Below, one piece after another: positions 22,674 through 29,208 of a DNA stretch of 29,208 nt; within the stretch, counting starts at the first letter, position 1, and each line of letters opens with the position of its first letter. The stretch lies in the NCBI GenBank assembly GCA_021827225.1, contig JAKAXG010000004.1, positions 1 through 29,208 of the forward strand, given 5' to 3'. The position numbers and the translations under genes are program-made. The notes under the pieces are model-generated. The model did no database searches and was not told the DNA's origin. It saw nothing but the letters and a program-made list of their open reading frames with translations. This DNA is from Actinomycetes bacterium (GTDB taxonomy: Bacteria > Actinomycetota > Acidimicrobiia > Acidimicrobiales > Palsa-688).

Positions 22674-23594
22674 ATGTCCGGACGGGAACTGGTGGTACTG
22701 GGCACCGCCAGCCAGGCCCCCACCCGCACCCGCAACCACAACGGGTACCTGCTGCGCTGGGACGGCTTCGGCATCCTGTTCGATCCCGGTGAGGGGACCC
22801 AGCGTCAGATGGTGCTCGCCGGGGTGGCTTCCTCGGCCGTCGACCTGATCTGCGTCACCCATCTCCACGGGGACCACTGCCTCGGCCTGCCCGGCGTCCT
22901 GGCCCGCATGTCGCTCGACCGCCGGGCCGGCGAGGTGGAGGTGCTGTTCCCGGGGCCGTCCCAGCCGGAGATGGCCAACCTGCTGAACGTCGCTGTGGGC
23001 CGGCGGACGCTGGCCCCCGTCCCCCGGCCCTGCACCGCCGGGGTCGTCCGCCACGGGCCGCCGCTGCGAGTCTCGGCCGGCTGGTTGGACCACGGGGTCC
23101 CCACGCTCGGATGGCGCGTGGAGGAGCCGGACGGCCGGACCATGGATCGGGACGCCCTGCGCAGGGCCGGCATCAGCGGGCCCGCCGTCGGGCAGCTCAT
23201 CGAGCAGGGACGGCTCACCACCCCCCGGGGGACCTTCAGCGTGGAGGACCTGAGCCGCCCCAGGCGGGGCCAGAGCTTCGCCTTCGTCATGGACACCCAG
23301 CCCTGCGAAGCGGCGGTCCGGCTCGCCGAGGGGGTGGACGTGCTGGTGTGCGAGTCCACCTTCCTCCGCCGCGACGAGGACCTGGCCCGCCAGTACCGGC
23401 ACATGACCGCCACCCAGGCCGCCACGCTGGCAGCCGAGGCGGGAGCCCGGCGGCTGGTGCTCACCCACTTCTCGCAGCGCTACCCGGACGAGAGCGTCCT
23501 CGCCGCCGAGGCCGCCGCCATCCACCCCGACGTGGTGGCGGTACGTGATCTCGACGTGGTGGCTTTCCCGTCCCGGGCGGGGGAACGACCGTGA
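22674..23594 (+). CDS. rnz: Ribonuclease Z
   Basis: A 306-residue metallo-beta-lactamase-fold endonuclease that trims the 3' ends of tRNA precursors lacking encoded CCA. The zinc motif Thr-His-Leu-His-Gly-Asp-His (His63, His65, Asp67, His68) is complete. The later metal and catalytic motifs are visible: 'LDHGVPTLGWRV', 'FVMDTQPCEA', 'CESTFL', 'HMTATQAA' and 'LVLTHFSQRY'. Length fits the short ELAC1-like form. GTGA at its 3' end overlaps the next start by 4 nt, so it is translationally coupled to the siderophore-interacting protein gene, an unexpected partner. Confidence 0.92.
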   Translation: MSGRELVVLGTASQAPTRTRNHNGYLLRWDGFGILFDPGEGTQRQMVLAGVASSAVDLICVTHLHGDHCLGLPGVLARMSLDRRAGEVEVLFPGPSQPEMANLLNVAVGRRTLAPVPRPCTAGVVRHGPPLRVSAGWLDHGVPTLGWRVEEPDGRTMDRDALRRAGISGPAVGQLIEQGRLTTPRGTFSVEDLSRPRRGQSFAFVMDTQPCEAAVRLAEGVDVLVCESTFLRRDEDLARQYRHMTATQAATLAAEAGARRLVLTHFSQRYPDESVLAAEAAAIHPDVVAVRDLDVVAFPSRAGERP

Positions 23595-24367
23595 GCCGGC
23601 GCCCGCCGGCGGCCTTCCTCACCGCCACGTTGACCGGCCGCGAGTGGCTCACCTCCAGGCTGGTGCGGGTCACCCTGGAGGGTCCCGAGCTGACCGGTCT
23701 GCGGGTCACCGAGCCGGCCAGCAGCATCCGGGTGCTGCTACCGGAGCCCGGCCGGTCGGGGCCGCTGGAGATGCCGGACTGGGACGGCAACCGGTTCGTG
23801 TACCCCGGCGGTCGGCGGCCGACCATCCGGACCCTGACCCCCCGCCGTCACCAACCCGAGCCGGGGGTGCTGCAGGTGGACGTGGTCGTCCACGGTGCCG
23901 GTGCCGCCGCCCTGTGGGCGGCCACGGCCGCCGAGGGGACACCGGCGGCGGTGTCGGGGCCGGCCCGCGGCTACAGCCTGGATCCGGAGGCCACCAGGCT
24001 CGTCCTCGGCGGCGACGAGACGGCCGTCGCGGCCATCAGCCAGATCGTGGAGACCTCGCCGGGGGACCTGGAGCTGGACGTCCATGTCGAGACGGGCGCC
24101 GCCGACGCCCGCCCGCCGCTGCCGTCGCATCCCCGGTCCCGGATCCGATGGGTGACGACCGACGGGCGTCTCCCCGGCCAGGCGCTCGTGGAGCAGCTGG
24201 CGGACGTGGAGATCCCCGAGGGGACCCGCATGTGGGTGGCCGGGGAGGCGGCGGCCATGCAGCGGCTGCGTCAGCGGACCTTCACCGAGCGGGGGGTGCC
24301 CCGGAGCCGGGTGACGATCCGCGGCTACTGGAAGCACGGCCGGTCGGCCGAGGCCGGGGCCGGTTGA
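23591..24367 (+). CDS. Siderophore-interacting protein (FAD-dependent ferric-siderophore reductase)
   Basis: A 258-residue protein of the SIP/ViuB family. The N-terminal FAD-binding barrel has 'LVRVTLEGPEL' and the flavin motif 'RRPTIRTLTPRR'. The C-terminal half has 'VLGGDETAVAAISQI', 'WVAGEAAAMQRLRQ' and the family ending 'VTIRGYWKHGRS'. Members reduce Fe(III)-siderophores in the cytosol with NAD(P)H or ferredoxin. The usual Arg-x-Tyr-(Ser/Thr) is Arg-Thr-Leu-Thr here, so the FAD contact may be altered. GTG 23591 overlaps the rnz stop. No siderophore uptake genes are nearby. It converges with the ceramidase gene, 7 nt away. Confidence 0.88.
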   Translation: MSRRPPAAFLTATLTGREWLTSRLVRVTLEGPELTGLRVTEPASSIRVLLPEPGRSGPLEMPDWDGNRFVYPGGRRPTIRTLTPRRHQPEPGVLQVDVVVHGAGAAALWAATAAEGTPAAVSGPARGYSLDPEATRLVLGGDETAVAAISQIVETSPGDLELDVHVETGAADARPPLPSHPRSRIRWVTTDGRLPGQALVEQLADVEIPEGTRMWVAGEAAAMQRLRQRTFTERGVPRSRVTIRGYWKHGRSAEAGAG

Positions 24368-24374
24368 ACCGTCG

Positions 24375-26309
24375 CTACGCCACGGTGAACGACCGGGTGG
24401 TCGCCTCCACGGGGCGGAGGACATCCGCGCTCGGCGACTCCCTGGCGTCGCCGAAGTAGCGGATCCGGTACTCGCCCGGGACTTCCCCGGGAGGGACGTC
24501 CCAGGTGACGGTGATCTCGGAGATGGCCCGGCCGGTGCGCCTCCACCTCAACTTCGTGCTCCAGTCGCCGTCGTCGGCCACCCTCTCCCAGGCGCCGGCC
24601 GAGAGGCGCTCCACCAGCAGGTAGGTGCCGCCCCGGCGGACCCGGTTGTTGAGGTAGGCCCCGGCGAAGACGGCACGCACCTGCTCGCCGGGCCGGTAGG
24701 AGCGCCGGGGCTCGATCAGCACGTCCCCGACCTGATGGCCGGTGGGGGCTTCGTCGGCGAGGTGCCTGGCCCGAGCCGGCCGGGGGGCGGACACCGACGG
24801 TGGCGGGTCGCCGGCGGCCACCGGACGGCCGTCGCGCATGGCCGAGGCCAGGCCCGCCGCGGTCTGCAGGAACGCTCCGAGCTCCCACCGGCCGAACATG
24901 GTGCTCCCGCCCTCGTAGCGCTGGGCGTCGTACTCCTCCGGCGTGGTGACGTAGTGGATGTAGGCGTTGCTGTAGCCCACCACCAGCACGTCCTCGAGCG
25001 CGGCGCCCACGATCGCCGCCACCGTGCGGCGCAGCCGCAGGCCGGCCACGATGGTCACCTCACCGGGAATGCCGATCAGGTAGAGCTGGCCCAGCCGCAC
25101 CAGCTGCACCGGGACCCGCTCCTGGGCCAGGGGGACGAGCCGGTTCAGCAGGCTGCCCGGCACGACCAGGGCCTTCGGTGCCTGTGACGCCGCCAGATCC
25201 GGGGCAAACCGGTACACGGCGGTGGATATCCAGTCCCACACCGGGTTGCGGCCCTGCCGGAACGCCCGGAAGGCCGGACCCTCGTCGGTGCCGGCCAGAG
25301 CGGCCGCCCCCCCGAAGGCCGGGCCGGTGCGGTGGGTCCGGCCGTCCCCGCTGAACTCGGCCCCCACCTCCGTCGCCACCAGGTCCAGGAACGTCAGACG
25401 GGTGTCCACCGGGCCCTCCAGCGACCGCCGCGTCGGGGAGTTCAGCGCCTCCGCGGCGGCCCGGAACTGCCGCTCGCCGATGATGCGGGTGTTCTCGAAC
25501 TCGTCCTCGGTCGGCCCGCTGCCGGGCCTCTGGTGGAGGTTGGGGGACATGTCGCCGGCATTGGTCTGGGCGAAGGCACCGATGAACTCCGGCTGCCCGT
25601 CCGCCAGGTAGTCCACCCGGTGGTGGACCCGCTCCCAGTGGTAGGCGGCGTATCCCTTGTTGTCCGAGCTGACCAGCCGGTTCCGGTTGGTCATGCTGGT
25701 GCCGTGGGTGGCGAACCAGTTGACCGCGCCCACCACCCGACCCTCCCTCTCGACGCCCAGCACCGTGGACTGGGGGTCGATGGCGTCGGGGAACACCGCC
25801 CGGTCCTCCGCCGGGTTGCGGTCGAAAGCCACCCTCGACCGGTTGATGCTGGCGTCGCGCAGCTCTCCGTGGGCCAGAACCAGGTTGGCCGGCGCGGTGT
25901 CGGCTATGGCCCGCTCGGCCGCTTCGACGATGCCGTCCACGATGGCCGCGAAGGTGAGGGGCCGGAACCCGGCGGTGTTGGAGTTGTACAGCCGGTGGTA
26001 GGAGTACCCGCCGGGGCCGCAGTGGGTGTGGGTGGCCGTGATGAGCACGTTGCGGTCGGTATAGGCGTCCCCGTGGCGTTCCGACAGCCGGTCGAGCACC
26101 TCCCTGCGGACGCTGTCGAAGACCATGGGCAGGTCGTTGACCGACAGCAGTACCCGGCTCCCCGCCTCGTCCACGATGACGAAGGCCCGGGACCGGAGAC
26201 GCGTGTGCAGACCGTTGGTCCGCTGGCGGGCCTTCCCGTAGCCCAGCATCCCGCATTCGGCGGCCTCGCCGGTGATGTCGGCCAGGCCTCGTCCGACCAG
26301 ATAGCTCAT
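24375..26309 (-). CDS. Neutral/alkaline ceramidase
   Basis: A 644-residue ceramidase of the non-lysosomal family, which hydrolyses the amide bond of ceramides. Zinc ligands are visible in 'ATHTHCGPGG' (His96) and 'NWFATHGTSM' (His202), and the nucleophile in 'TNAGDMSPNL' (Ser255). The C-terminal immunoglobulin-like domain is present. Overall layout closely follows the mycobacterial enzyme. There is no signal peptide, unlike secreted Pseudomonas or animal forms. ATG 26309 is preceded, 6 nt upstream, by TAGCCT, so the mRNA is probably leaderless. It is a single gene converging with the siderophore-interacting protein gene. The substrate in this organism (host, environmental or own lipid) is unknown. 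Confidence 0.92.
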   Translation of the reverse strand: MSYLVGRGLADITGEAAECGMLGYGKARQRTNGLHTRLRSRAFVIVDEAGSRVLLSVNDLPMVFDSVRREVLDRLSERHGDAYTDRNVLITATHTHCGPGGYSYHRLYNSNTAGFRPLTFAAIVDGIVEAAERAIADTAPANLVLAHGELRDASINRSRVAFDRNPAEDRAVFPDAIDPQSTVLGVEREGRVVGAVNWFATHGTSMTNRNRLVSSDNKGYAAYHWERVHHRVDYLADGQPEFIGAFAQTNAGDMSPNLHQRPGSGPTEDEFENTRIIGERQFRAAAEALNSPTRRSLEGPVDTRLTFLDLVATEVGAEFSGDGRTHRTGPAFGGAAALAGTDEGPAFRAFRQGRNPVWDWISTAVYRFAPDLAASQAPKALVVPGSLLNRLVPLAQERVPVQLVRLGQLYLIGIPGEVTIVAGLRLRRTVAAIVGAALEDVLVVGYSNAYIHYVTTPEEYDAQRYEGGSTMFGRWELGAFLQTAAGLASAMRDGRPVAAGDPPPSVSAPRPARARHLADEAPTGHQVGDVLIEPRRSYRPGEQVRAVFAGAYLNNRVRRGGTYLLVERLSAGAWERVADDGDWSTKLRWRRTGRAISEITVTWDVPPGEVPGEYRIRYFGDARESPSADVLRPVEATTRSFTVA

Positions 26310-26315
26310 GGATGG

Positions 26316-26321
26316 AGGCTA
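26316..26321 (-). promoter_or_regulatory. -10 box for a leaderless ceramidase transcript
   Basis: On the minus strand TAGCCT is followed by 6 nt and then ATG 26309. No Shine-Dalgarno is between them. This is the clearest leaderless layout in the window along with that of the PPOX gene. Confidence 0.5.
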
Positions 26322-26358
26322 AGCGCCCGGCGCCTCCTGTTCGTCCAGATAGCCCAGG

Positions 26359-26389
26359 GGGTGGGGGCCGGCGGGACCCGGCCCCACCC
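26359..26389 (-). terminator. Strong hairpin after polyphosphate glucokinase gene
   Basis: GGGTGGGG(G)CCGG (26359-26371) pairs with CCGGCCCCACCC (26378-26389): twelve base pairs with one bulged G and a 6-nt loop. It lies about 50 nt beyond the glucokinase stop on the minus strand and upstream of the ceramidase promoter, so it would insulate the two genes. No T-run is seen. Confidence 0.55.
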
Positions 26390-26436
26390 GTTCGGCCCGC
26401 CGCCGGCCCGGCCGCCAGGAAGGTCCGGTGCCGCCC

Positions 26437-27345
26437 TCAGACGACGGACGATCCCGGGCCGGGGCGACGGTGGAGGAGCAGGTGGTGGCCTTCGGTCACG
26501 TGACCGAGAGCCGGGTGGCGGCCAGCGCCTGAACCCGCCTCACCGGCCCCCGCCCGCTGCAGGGGGGGACCCAGCTCGCCGGGCGGGAGTCTCCGGTCGG
26601 GCGCCGACAGGGCGGCGGCGCCGACGATCCCGGCCTCGTTGCGCAGCTTCGCCGGCACGATCGGCGTGCGCAGCTCGAGGTAGGGGAGGAACTTGTCGGC
26701 CTTGCGGCTCACCCCGCCTCCCACCACGATCAGCTCCGGCCACAGGAGATCCTCGAGCAGGGAGTAGTACCGCTGCAGCCGGCGGGCCCAGGCTTCCCAC
26801 GACCAGTTGTTCCGTTCCCTGGCCGCCGCGGAGGCGGTGACTTCGGCGTCCTTGCCGTCGACGGGCAGATGGCCCAGCTCGCTGTTCGGGACCAGCTCTC
26901 CGTCCACGAGCAGGGCCGTGCCGATGCCGGTTCCCAGCGTGGTGACGATCACCAGTCCCGCCACCCCCGCCGCCGCCCCCCACAGCGCCTCCGCCAGCCC
27001 GGCCGCGTCGGCGTCGTTGACCGCGGTGGCGGGCAGTCCGGTCGCCGACTCGACCACCTCCTGGATGTTCGTGCCGATCCAGGCGTCGTCGACGTTGGCG
27101 GCCGTGCGGGCCACACCTGCGGTCACCACCGCCGGGAAGGTGACGCCGATGGGGCCGGTCCAGGAAAAATGCTCGACCACCTCGGCGACGGCCTCGGCGA
27201 CCGCCCCGGGCGTCGACGGCTGCGGGGTGGGAACCTTGTAGCGCTCGGCGGCCAGCACGCCGGCGTCGAGGTCGGCGAGGCCCCCCTTGATGCCCGATCC
27301 CCCGATGTCCACCCCGAAGCCGATCCTCGGTGCCGGTTGAGTCAC
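26437..27345 (-). CDS. ppgK: Polyphosphate glucokinase (ROK family)
   Basis: A 302-residue ROK-fold glucokinase of the PPGK type, which phosphorylates glucose using polyphosphate (usually also ATP). The phosphate loop 'GFGVDIGGSGIKGGLADL', the catalytic-Asp motif 'NDADAAGLAE', 'VTTLGTGIGTALLVDG' and the glucose-binding 'VPNSELGHLPVDG' match the actinobacterial family, as do 'WSWEAWARRL' and 'VVGGGVSRKADKF'. GTG 27345 is chosen for AAGGAGAC about 8 nt upstream. After the usual family end ('AGIVGAAAL') about 50 residues continue as Gly/Pro/His/Arg-rich sequence, probably read-on after loss of an earlier stop. It is monocistronic and divergent from the SCO6745 gene. Confidence 0.92.
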   Translation of the reverse strand: MTQPAPRIGFGVDIGGSGIKGGLADLDAGVLAAERYKVPTPQPSTPGAVAEAVAEVVEHFSWTGPIGVTFPAVVTAGVARTAANVDDAWIGTNIQEVVESATGLPATAVNDADAAGLAEALWGAAAGVAGLVIVTTLGTGIGTALLVDGELVPNSELGHLPVDGKDAEVTASAAARERNNWSWEAWARRLQRYYSLLEDLLWPELIVVGGGVSRKADKFLPYLELRTPIVPAKLRNEAGIVGAAALSAPDRRLPPGELGPPLQRAGAGEAGSGAGRHPALGHVTEGHHLLLHRRPGPGSSVV

Positions 27346-27445
27346 GCGCCTGTCTCCTTCGTCCGCTACCAGCCGCCTTGGGTGGTACGGGGCCGCCACA
27401 GTCTCGCCCAGTCTCGCGCCCGGGACGGCGGGGGCCGGCGCCGTC

Positions 27446-27451
27446 TACGCT
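27446..27451 (+). promoter_or_regulatory. -10 box for a leaderless SCO6745-family transcript
   Basis: TACGCT ends 7 nt before ATG 27459, with no Shine-Dalgarno. Two 9-nt copies of CAGTCTCGC (27399-27407 and 27409-27417) lie upstream at 10-bp spacing and might be an operator. Confidence 0.5.
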
Positions 27452-27458
27452 CCGGCGC

Positions 27459-28196
27459 ATGACATCAGAGGAGCTGGTTGCCCAGGTCTGCCCGACCATC
27501 GCAAGCCTGGGGGCGGCGTTCTACTTCGCCCCCGAGACCCTGGCCCGGGGGAAGGAGCTCGGCCTGGACGGGTTCCGGTTCTATTTCCTCGGACGCGGCG
27601 GCGTGCTGGGGGACGTGGAGCCGCCGGTCGTCCAGAGCGCCTTCGGCTACTTCGAGGCCAAGCTGGTGGACCGCATGTGGAACTCGGCCCGGGAGCGCTG
27701 CCAGCTGGGGCCGAGGGAGGTGGGGCGTCTCTACGTCGAGGCCAGCCGCCAGTTCGGCCGGCTCCGGTTCTCCTCAGTCGACGGTCTCGGCGACTTCTGC
27801 GCGGCGGCCGAGCGGGTGGTGGCGGCGACGGACCCGGCCGGGCTGGCGCTCTACGCCGGGCTCGCGGCGGAAGACCTCCCCGACGACGAGCCGGGACGGG
27901 CCATGCAGCTGGTGACGGTCCTGCGCGAGCTCAGAGGCAGCGTCCACCTTATGGCGGTGGTCTGCGCCGGGGTGAGCCCGAAGGTGGCGCACTACTTCCG
28001 CCGTCCGAACGACTTCGCCACCTTCGGCTACGGCGAGGACGAGACCCCCGTGCTCACCGACGCCGACCGGGCCCGCATGGACGACGTGGACGCCCACACC
28101 GACCGGATGATGGCCCGGGCCTTCGACGTCCTCGATGGGCGCGCCGCCGCCGCCCTGGCCATGGGCGTGCAGCGGATGGCCGCCGCCGCTGGCTGA
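27459..28196 (+). CDS. SCO6745-family protein
   Basis: A 245-residue, mostly helical, cytosolic protein that matches the pattern of the actinobacterial SCO6745 family: 'FYFAPETLARGKELGLDGFRFYFLGRGGVLGDV' near residues 21-55 and the later 'CAGVSPKVAHYFRRPNDFATFGYG'. Biochemical role is not established to my knowledge. ATG 27459 is taken as start from the leaderless layout and the family N-terminus; the frame extends upstream but is unrelated. It converges with the small hydrophilic protein gene, 20 nt away. Confidence 0.78.
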   Translation: MTSEELVAQVCPTIASLGAAFYFAPETLARGKELGLDGFRFYFLGRGGVLGDVEPPVVQSAFGYFEAKLVDRMWNSARERCQLGPREVGRLYVEASRQFGRLRFSSVDGLGDFCAAAERVVAATDPAGLALYAGLAAEDLPDDEPGRAMQLVTVLRELRGSVHLMAVVCAGVSPKVAHYFRRPNDFATFGYGEDETPVLTDADRARMDDVDAHTDRMMARAFDVLDGRAAAALAMGVQRMAAAAG

Positions 28197-28216
28197 GGCC
28201 GGAGCGCGCCGGGCGG

Positions 28217-28423
28217 CTAGGGCAGCTCGCCCTCGCCCTTGACGTTGGCGCCCTTCTCGGCCATCTCCTCGAAGCTCTTCCCGGTCTCGGGGCTGGCCGA
28301 GGTGGGGGCTGCCTTCTCCTCCTCCGCCGTGGGCGGCCGGTCGGCCCGGTGGGACGCCTGAGCCTGGGCCTCCTCCGCAGCGCGGGTCTCGTCGCTCGGG
28401 TTGGTGGCGCTGTCTTTGCTCAT
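28217..28423 (-). CDS. Small hydrophilic, probably disordered protein
   Basis: A 68-residue, Glu/Ala/Lys-rich protein with no membrane segment. It has the pattern 'AHRADRPPT..EEE' and a C-terminal 'MAEKGANVKGEGEL' that I associate with short conserved actinobacterial proteins of unknown function. Low complexity suggests it is intrinsically disordered. ATG 28423 is preferred to the in-frame upstream GTG at 28522, whose extra part is Gly/Ala-rich and antisense-like. It has no good Shine-Dalgarno. It follows the PPOX gene on the same strand, with a strong hairpin between. Confidence 0.6.
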   Translation of the reverse strand: MSKDSATNPSDETRAAEEAQAQASHRADRPPTAEEEKAAPTSASPETGKSFEEMAEKGANVKGEGELP

Positions 28424-28478
28424 GCCCCGTGATTTTCCCGCTGCGGCCCCGCCCCAAACGGCTGCGCTGCCCGCCGGA

Positions 28479-28518
28479 CCCCGGTCGGGTCGGGCCGACC
28501 GGGCCGGCCCGACCGGGG
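28479..28518 (-). terminator. Strong hairpin after the PPOX gene
   Basis: CCCCGGTCGGG (28479-28489) pairs perfectly with CCCGACCGGGG (28508-28518): 11 bp with an 18-nt loop that contains smaller competing stems. It lies just after the PPOX stop on the minus strand and likely ends that transcript. Confidence 0.55.
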
Positions 28519-28528
28519 CCACCGTCGG

Positions 28529-28915
28529 TCAGCCCTGACCGCGCACCCGTTCGGGCTCGATCTGCAGGATGACCCGCTCGGTCTCGATCGGCATGGCGTA
28601 GGGGCCGTCGGTGTACTTCTCGCTGAGGCGGTCGATGTGCTCGCGCGCCTCGGTGCCGGTCACCGTGCCCACCACCCGGCCGCGGATCTCCACGTAGCGG
28701 TACGGATTGGCGGCGTCGAACACGGTGACCGCCACGCGCGGGTCGCGCCGGACGTTCCGGAATTTCTGCCGGCCGGTCTCGGTGTTGATCAGTACGTGGC
28801 TGTCGTCGGCGTCGACCCACATCAGGTGGGTGGAGGGCTGGTCGTCCGGGAGGAGGGTCGTGAACGCCGCGAAGTTGCGGCCGCTCAGCAGTTCCTTGGC
28901 GAGATCGTCGAACAT
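28529..28915 (-). CDS. PPOX-class (probably F420-dependent) oxidoreductase
   Basis: A 128-residue split-barrel flavin/deazaflavin-binding protein. It shows the family order: N-terminal helix 'LAKELLSGRNFAAFTTLLPD', 'STHLMWVDADDSHVLINTE', 'GRQKFRNVRRDPRVAVTVFD', then 'YRYVEIRGRVVGTVT' and a C-terminal 'RVILQIEPERV'. Actinobacterial proteins of this length mostly bind F420 rather than FMN and reduce diverse substrates; the true substrate is unknown. ATG 28915 is preceded 6 nt upstream by TAGCGT and no Shine-Dalgarno, a leaderless layout. It is divergent from the GlsB/YeaQ gene and shares a short 71-nt control region with it. Confidence 0.85.
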   Translation of the reverse strand: MFDDLAKELLSGRNFAAFTTLLPDDQPSTHLMWVDADDSHVLINTETGRQKFRNVRRDPRVAVTVFDAANPYRYVEIRGRVVGTVTGTEAREHIDRLSEKYTDGPYAMPIETERVILQIEPERVRGQG

Positions 28916-28921
28916 GCGCTC

Positions 28922-28927
28922 ACGCTA
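28922..28927 (-). promoter_or_regulatory. -10 box for a leaderless PPOX transcript
   Basis: TAGCGT on the minus strand is followed by 6 nt and ATG 28915. No -35 resembling TTGACA is seen at the expected distance. Confidence 0.5.
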
Positions 28928-28974
28928 CCGGGCCGGTTCCGACAGTCCGGCGGCCATCGGCAGGGGCTCGGCGA

Positions 28975-28980
28975 TACCGT
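28975..28980 (+). promoter_or_regulatory. -10 box for a leaderless GlsB-type transcript
   Basis: TACCGT is followed by 6 nt and GTG 28987. The same spacing occurs for the divergent PPOX gene. Confidence 0.45.
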
Positions 28981-28986
28981 GTGGGC

Positions 28987-29208
28987 GTGATCCTCGCGAT
29001 CTTCGCCGTCCTGGTGATCCTGTTCGTGGTGTTGCCTCTGGTGGGCCTGGCCCTGTGGGCGCTGGTCAGCACCGTGGTCGTCGGCCTCGTCATCGGCGCC
29101 CTCGGCCGCCTGGTGGTCCCGGGCGTCCAGCCCATCGGCTTCCTGGCGACGGTCGGCTCGGGGCTGTGCGGCAGCATCGTCGGCGGGTTCGTCGGCCAGC
29201 ACCTGATC
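28987..29208 (+). CDS. GlsB/YeaQ/YmgE-family stress membrane protein, 5' part
   Basis: This is cut by the window end: 74 codons are visible from GTG 28987 (a second in-frame GTG at 28981 is possible). The sequence is three hydrophobic helices with the family hallmark Gly-Leu-Val-Ile-Gly-Ala-Leu-Gly-Arg-Leu-Val-Val-Pro-Gly near the middle, followed by 'QPIGFLATVGSGLCGSIVGG'. Members are small inner-membrane proteins often called transglycosylase-associated or general-stress proteins, with no proven activity. A leaderless promoter is proposed just upstream. The gene is probably almost complete. Confidence 0.8.
   Translation, partial: MILAIFAVLVILFVVLPLVGLALWALVSTVVVGLVIGALGRLVVPGVQPIGFLATVGSGLCGSIVGGFVGQHLI

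Noticed and set aside
21849..23525. A 558-codon minus-strand ORF opposite the regulator and RNase Z
   Set aside because: Composition is typical of an antisense shadow, and both plus-strand genes have complete motifs.
25332..26840. A 502-codon plus-strand ORF opposite the ceramidase
   Set aside because: It has no recognisable domain and the ceramidase frame carries every catalytic residue.

Overview
The window is about 29.2 kb of very GC-rich chromosomal DNA. Gene content points to an actinobacterium, probably an uncultured or poorly characterised lineage: a polyphosphate-type glucokinase, an F420-type PPOX protein, an SCO6745-family protein, a mycobacterial-style ceramidase, an actinobacterial baeRF protein and a RpoD/SigB-like sigma factor. 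Many starts are GTG or TTG. Several genes carry a TAnnnT box 6-9 nt before the start codon, as expected for leaderless actinobacterial transcripts. I see no rRNA, tRNA, CRISPR array, transposase or integrase.

Layout, left to right. (1) 1-2655: copper efflux operon, with the 3' end of a CsoR-family repressor, a CsoR-like operator, the chaperone CopZ and the Cu+ ATPase CopA. (2) 2839-4533: a DUF2202 ferritin-like lipoprotein facing a patatin-like phospholipase. (3) 4842-7699: cold-shock protein, small HTH protein, group 2 sigma factor and Mn catalase. (4) 7849-9723: a flavin electron-transfer pair (ferric-reductase-like membrane flavoprotein plus exported FMN-binding protein). (5) 9724-13642: a non-coding or weakly coding stretch with a strong repeat/hairpin, then a UPF0114 membrane protein overlapping a Ca2+-type P2A ATPase. 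(6) 13308-16905, minus strand: OmpR-type regulator, histidine kinase, and an isolated pair of F0 ATP synthase subunits a and b. No c subunit lies between them, and b runs into the antisense of the P-type ATPase. (7) 17054-18733: a C2H2 zinc finger fused to a baeRF domain, convergent with a small membrane protein. (8) 18888-22631: a GT-C-like membrane protein overlapping antisense a heme-oxidase-like membrane protein, and a divergent Cys-containing ArsR/SufR-type regulator. (9) 22674-29208: RNase Z with a siderophore-interacting flavoprotein, ceramidase, polyphosphate glucokinase, SCO6745 protein, a small hydrophilic protein, a PPOX protein and the start of a GlsB/YeaQ-type membrane protein.

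Most of the region looks like envelope, metal and redox stress functions: copper and calcium ATPases, Mn catalase, cold shock, sigma factor, baeRF, flavin reductases, patatin and ceramidase. Points that stand out are the c-less atpB-atpF pair, the zinc-finger baeRF fusion, the heme-protein/regulator pair with an operator between its promoter elements, two unusually long Shine-Dalgarno sequences, and genes whose 3' ends run on past the end of the recognisable protein into neighbouring DNA.
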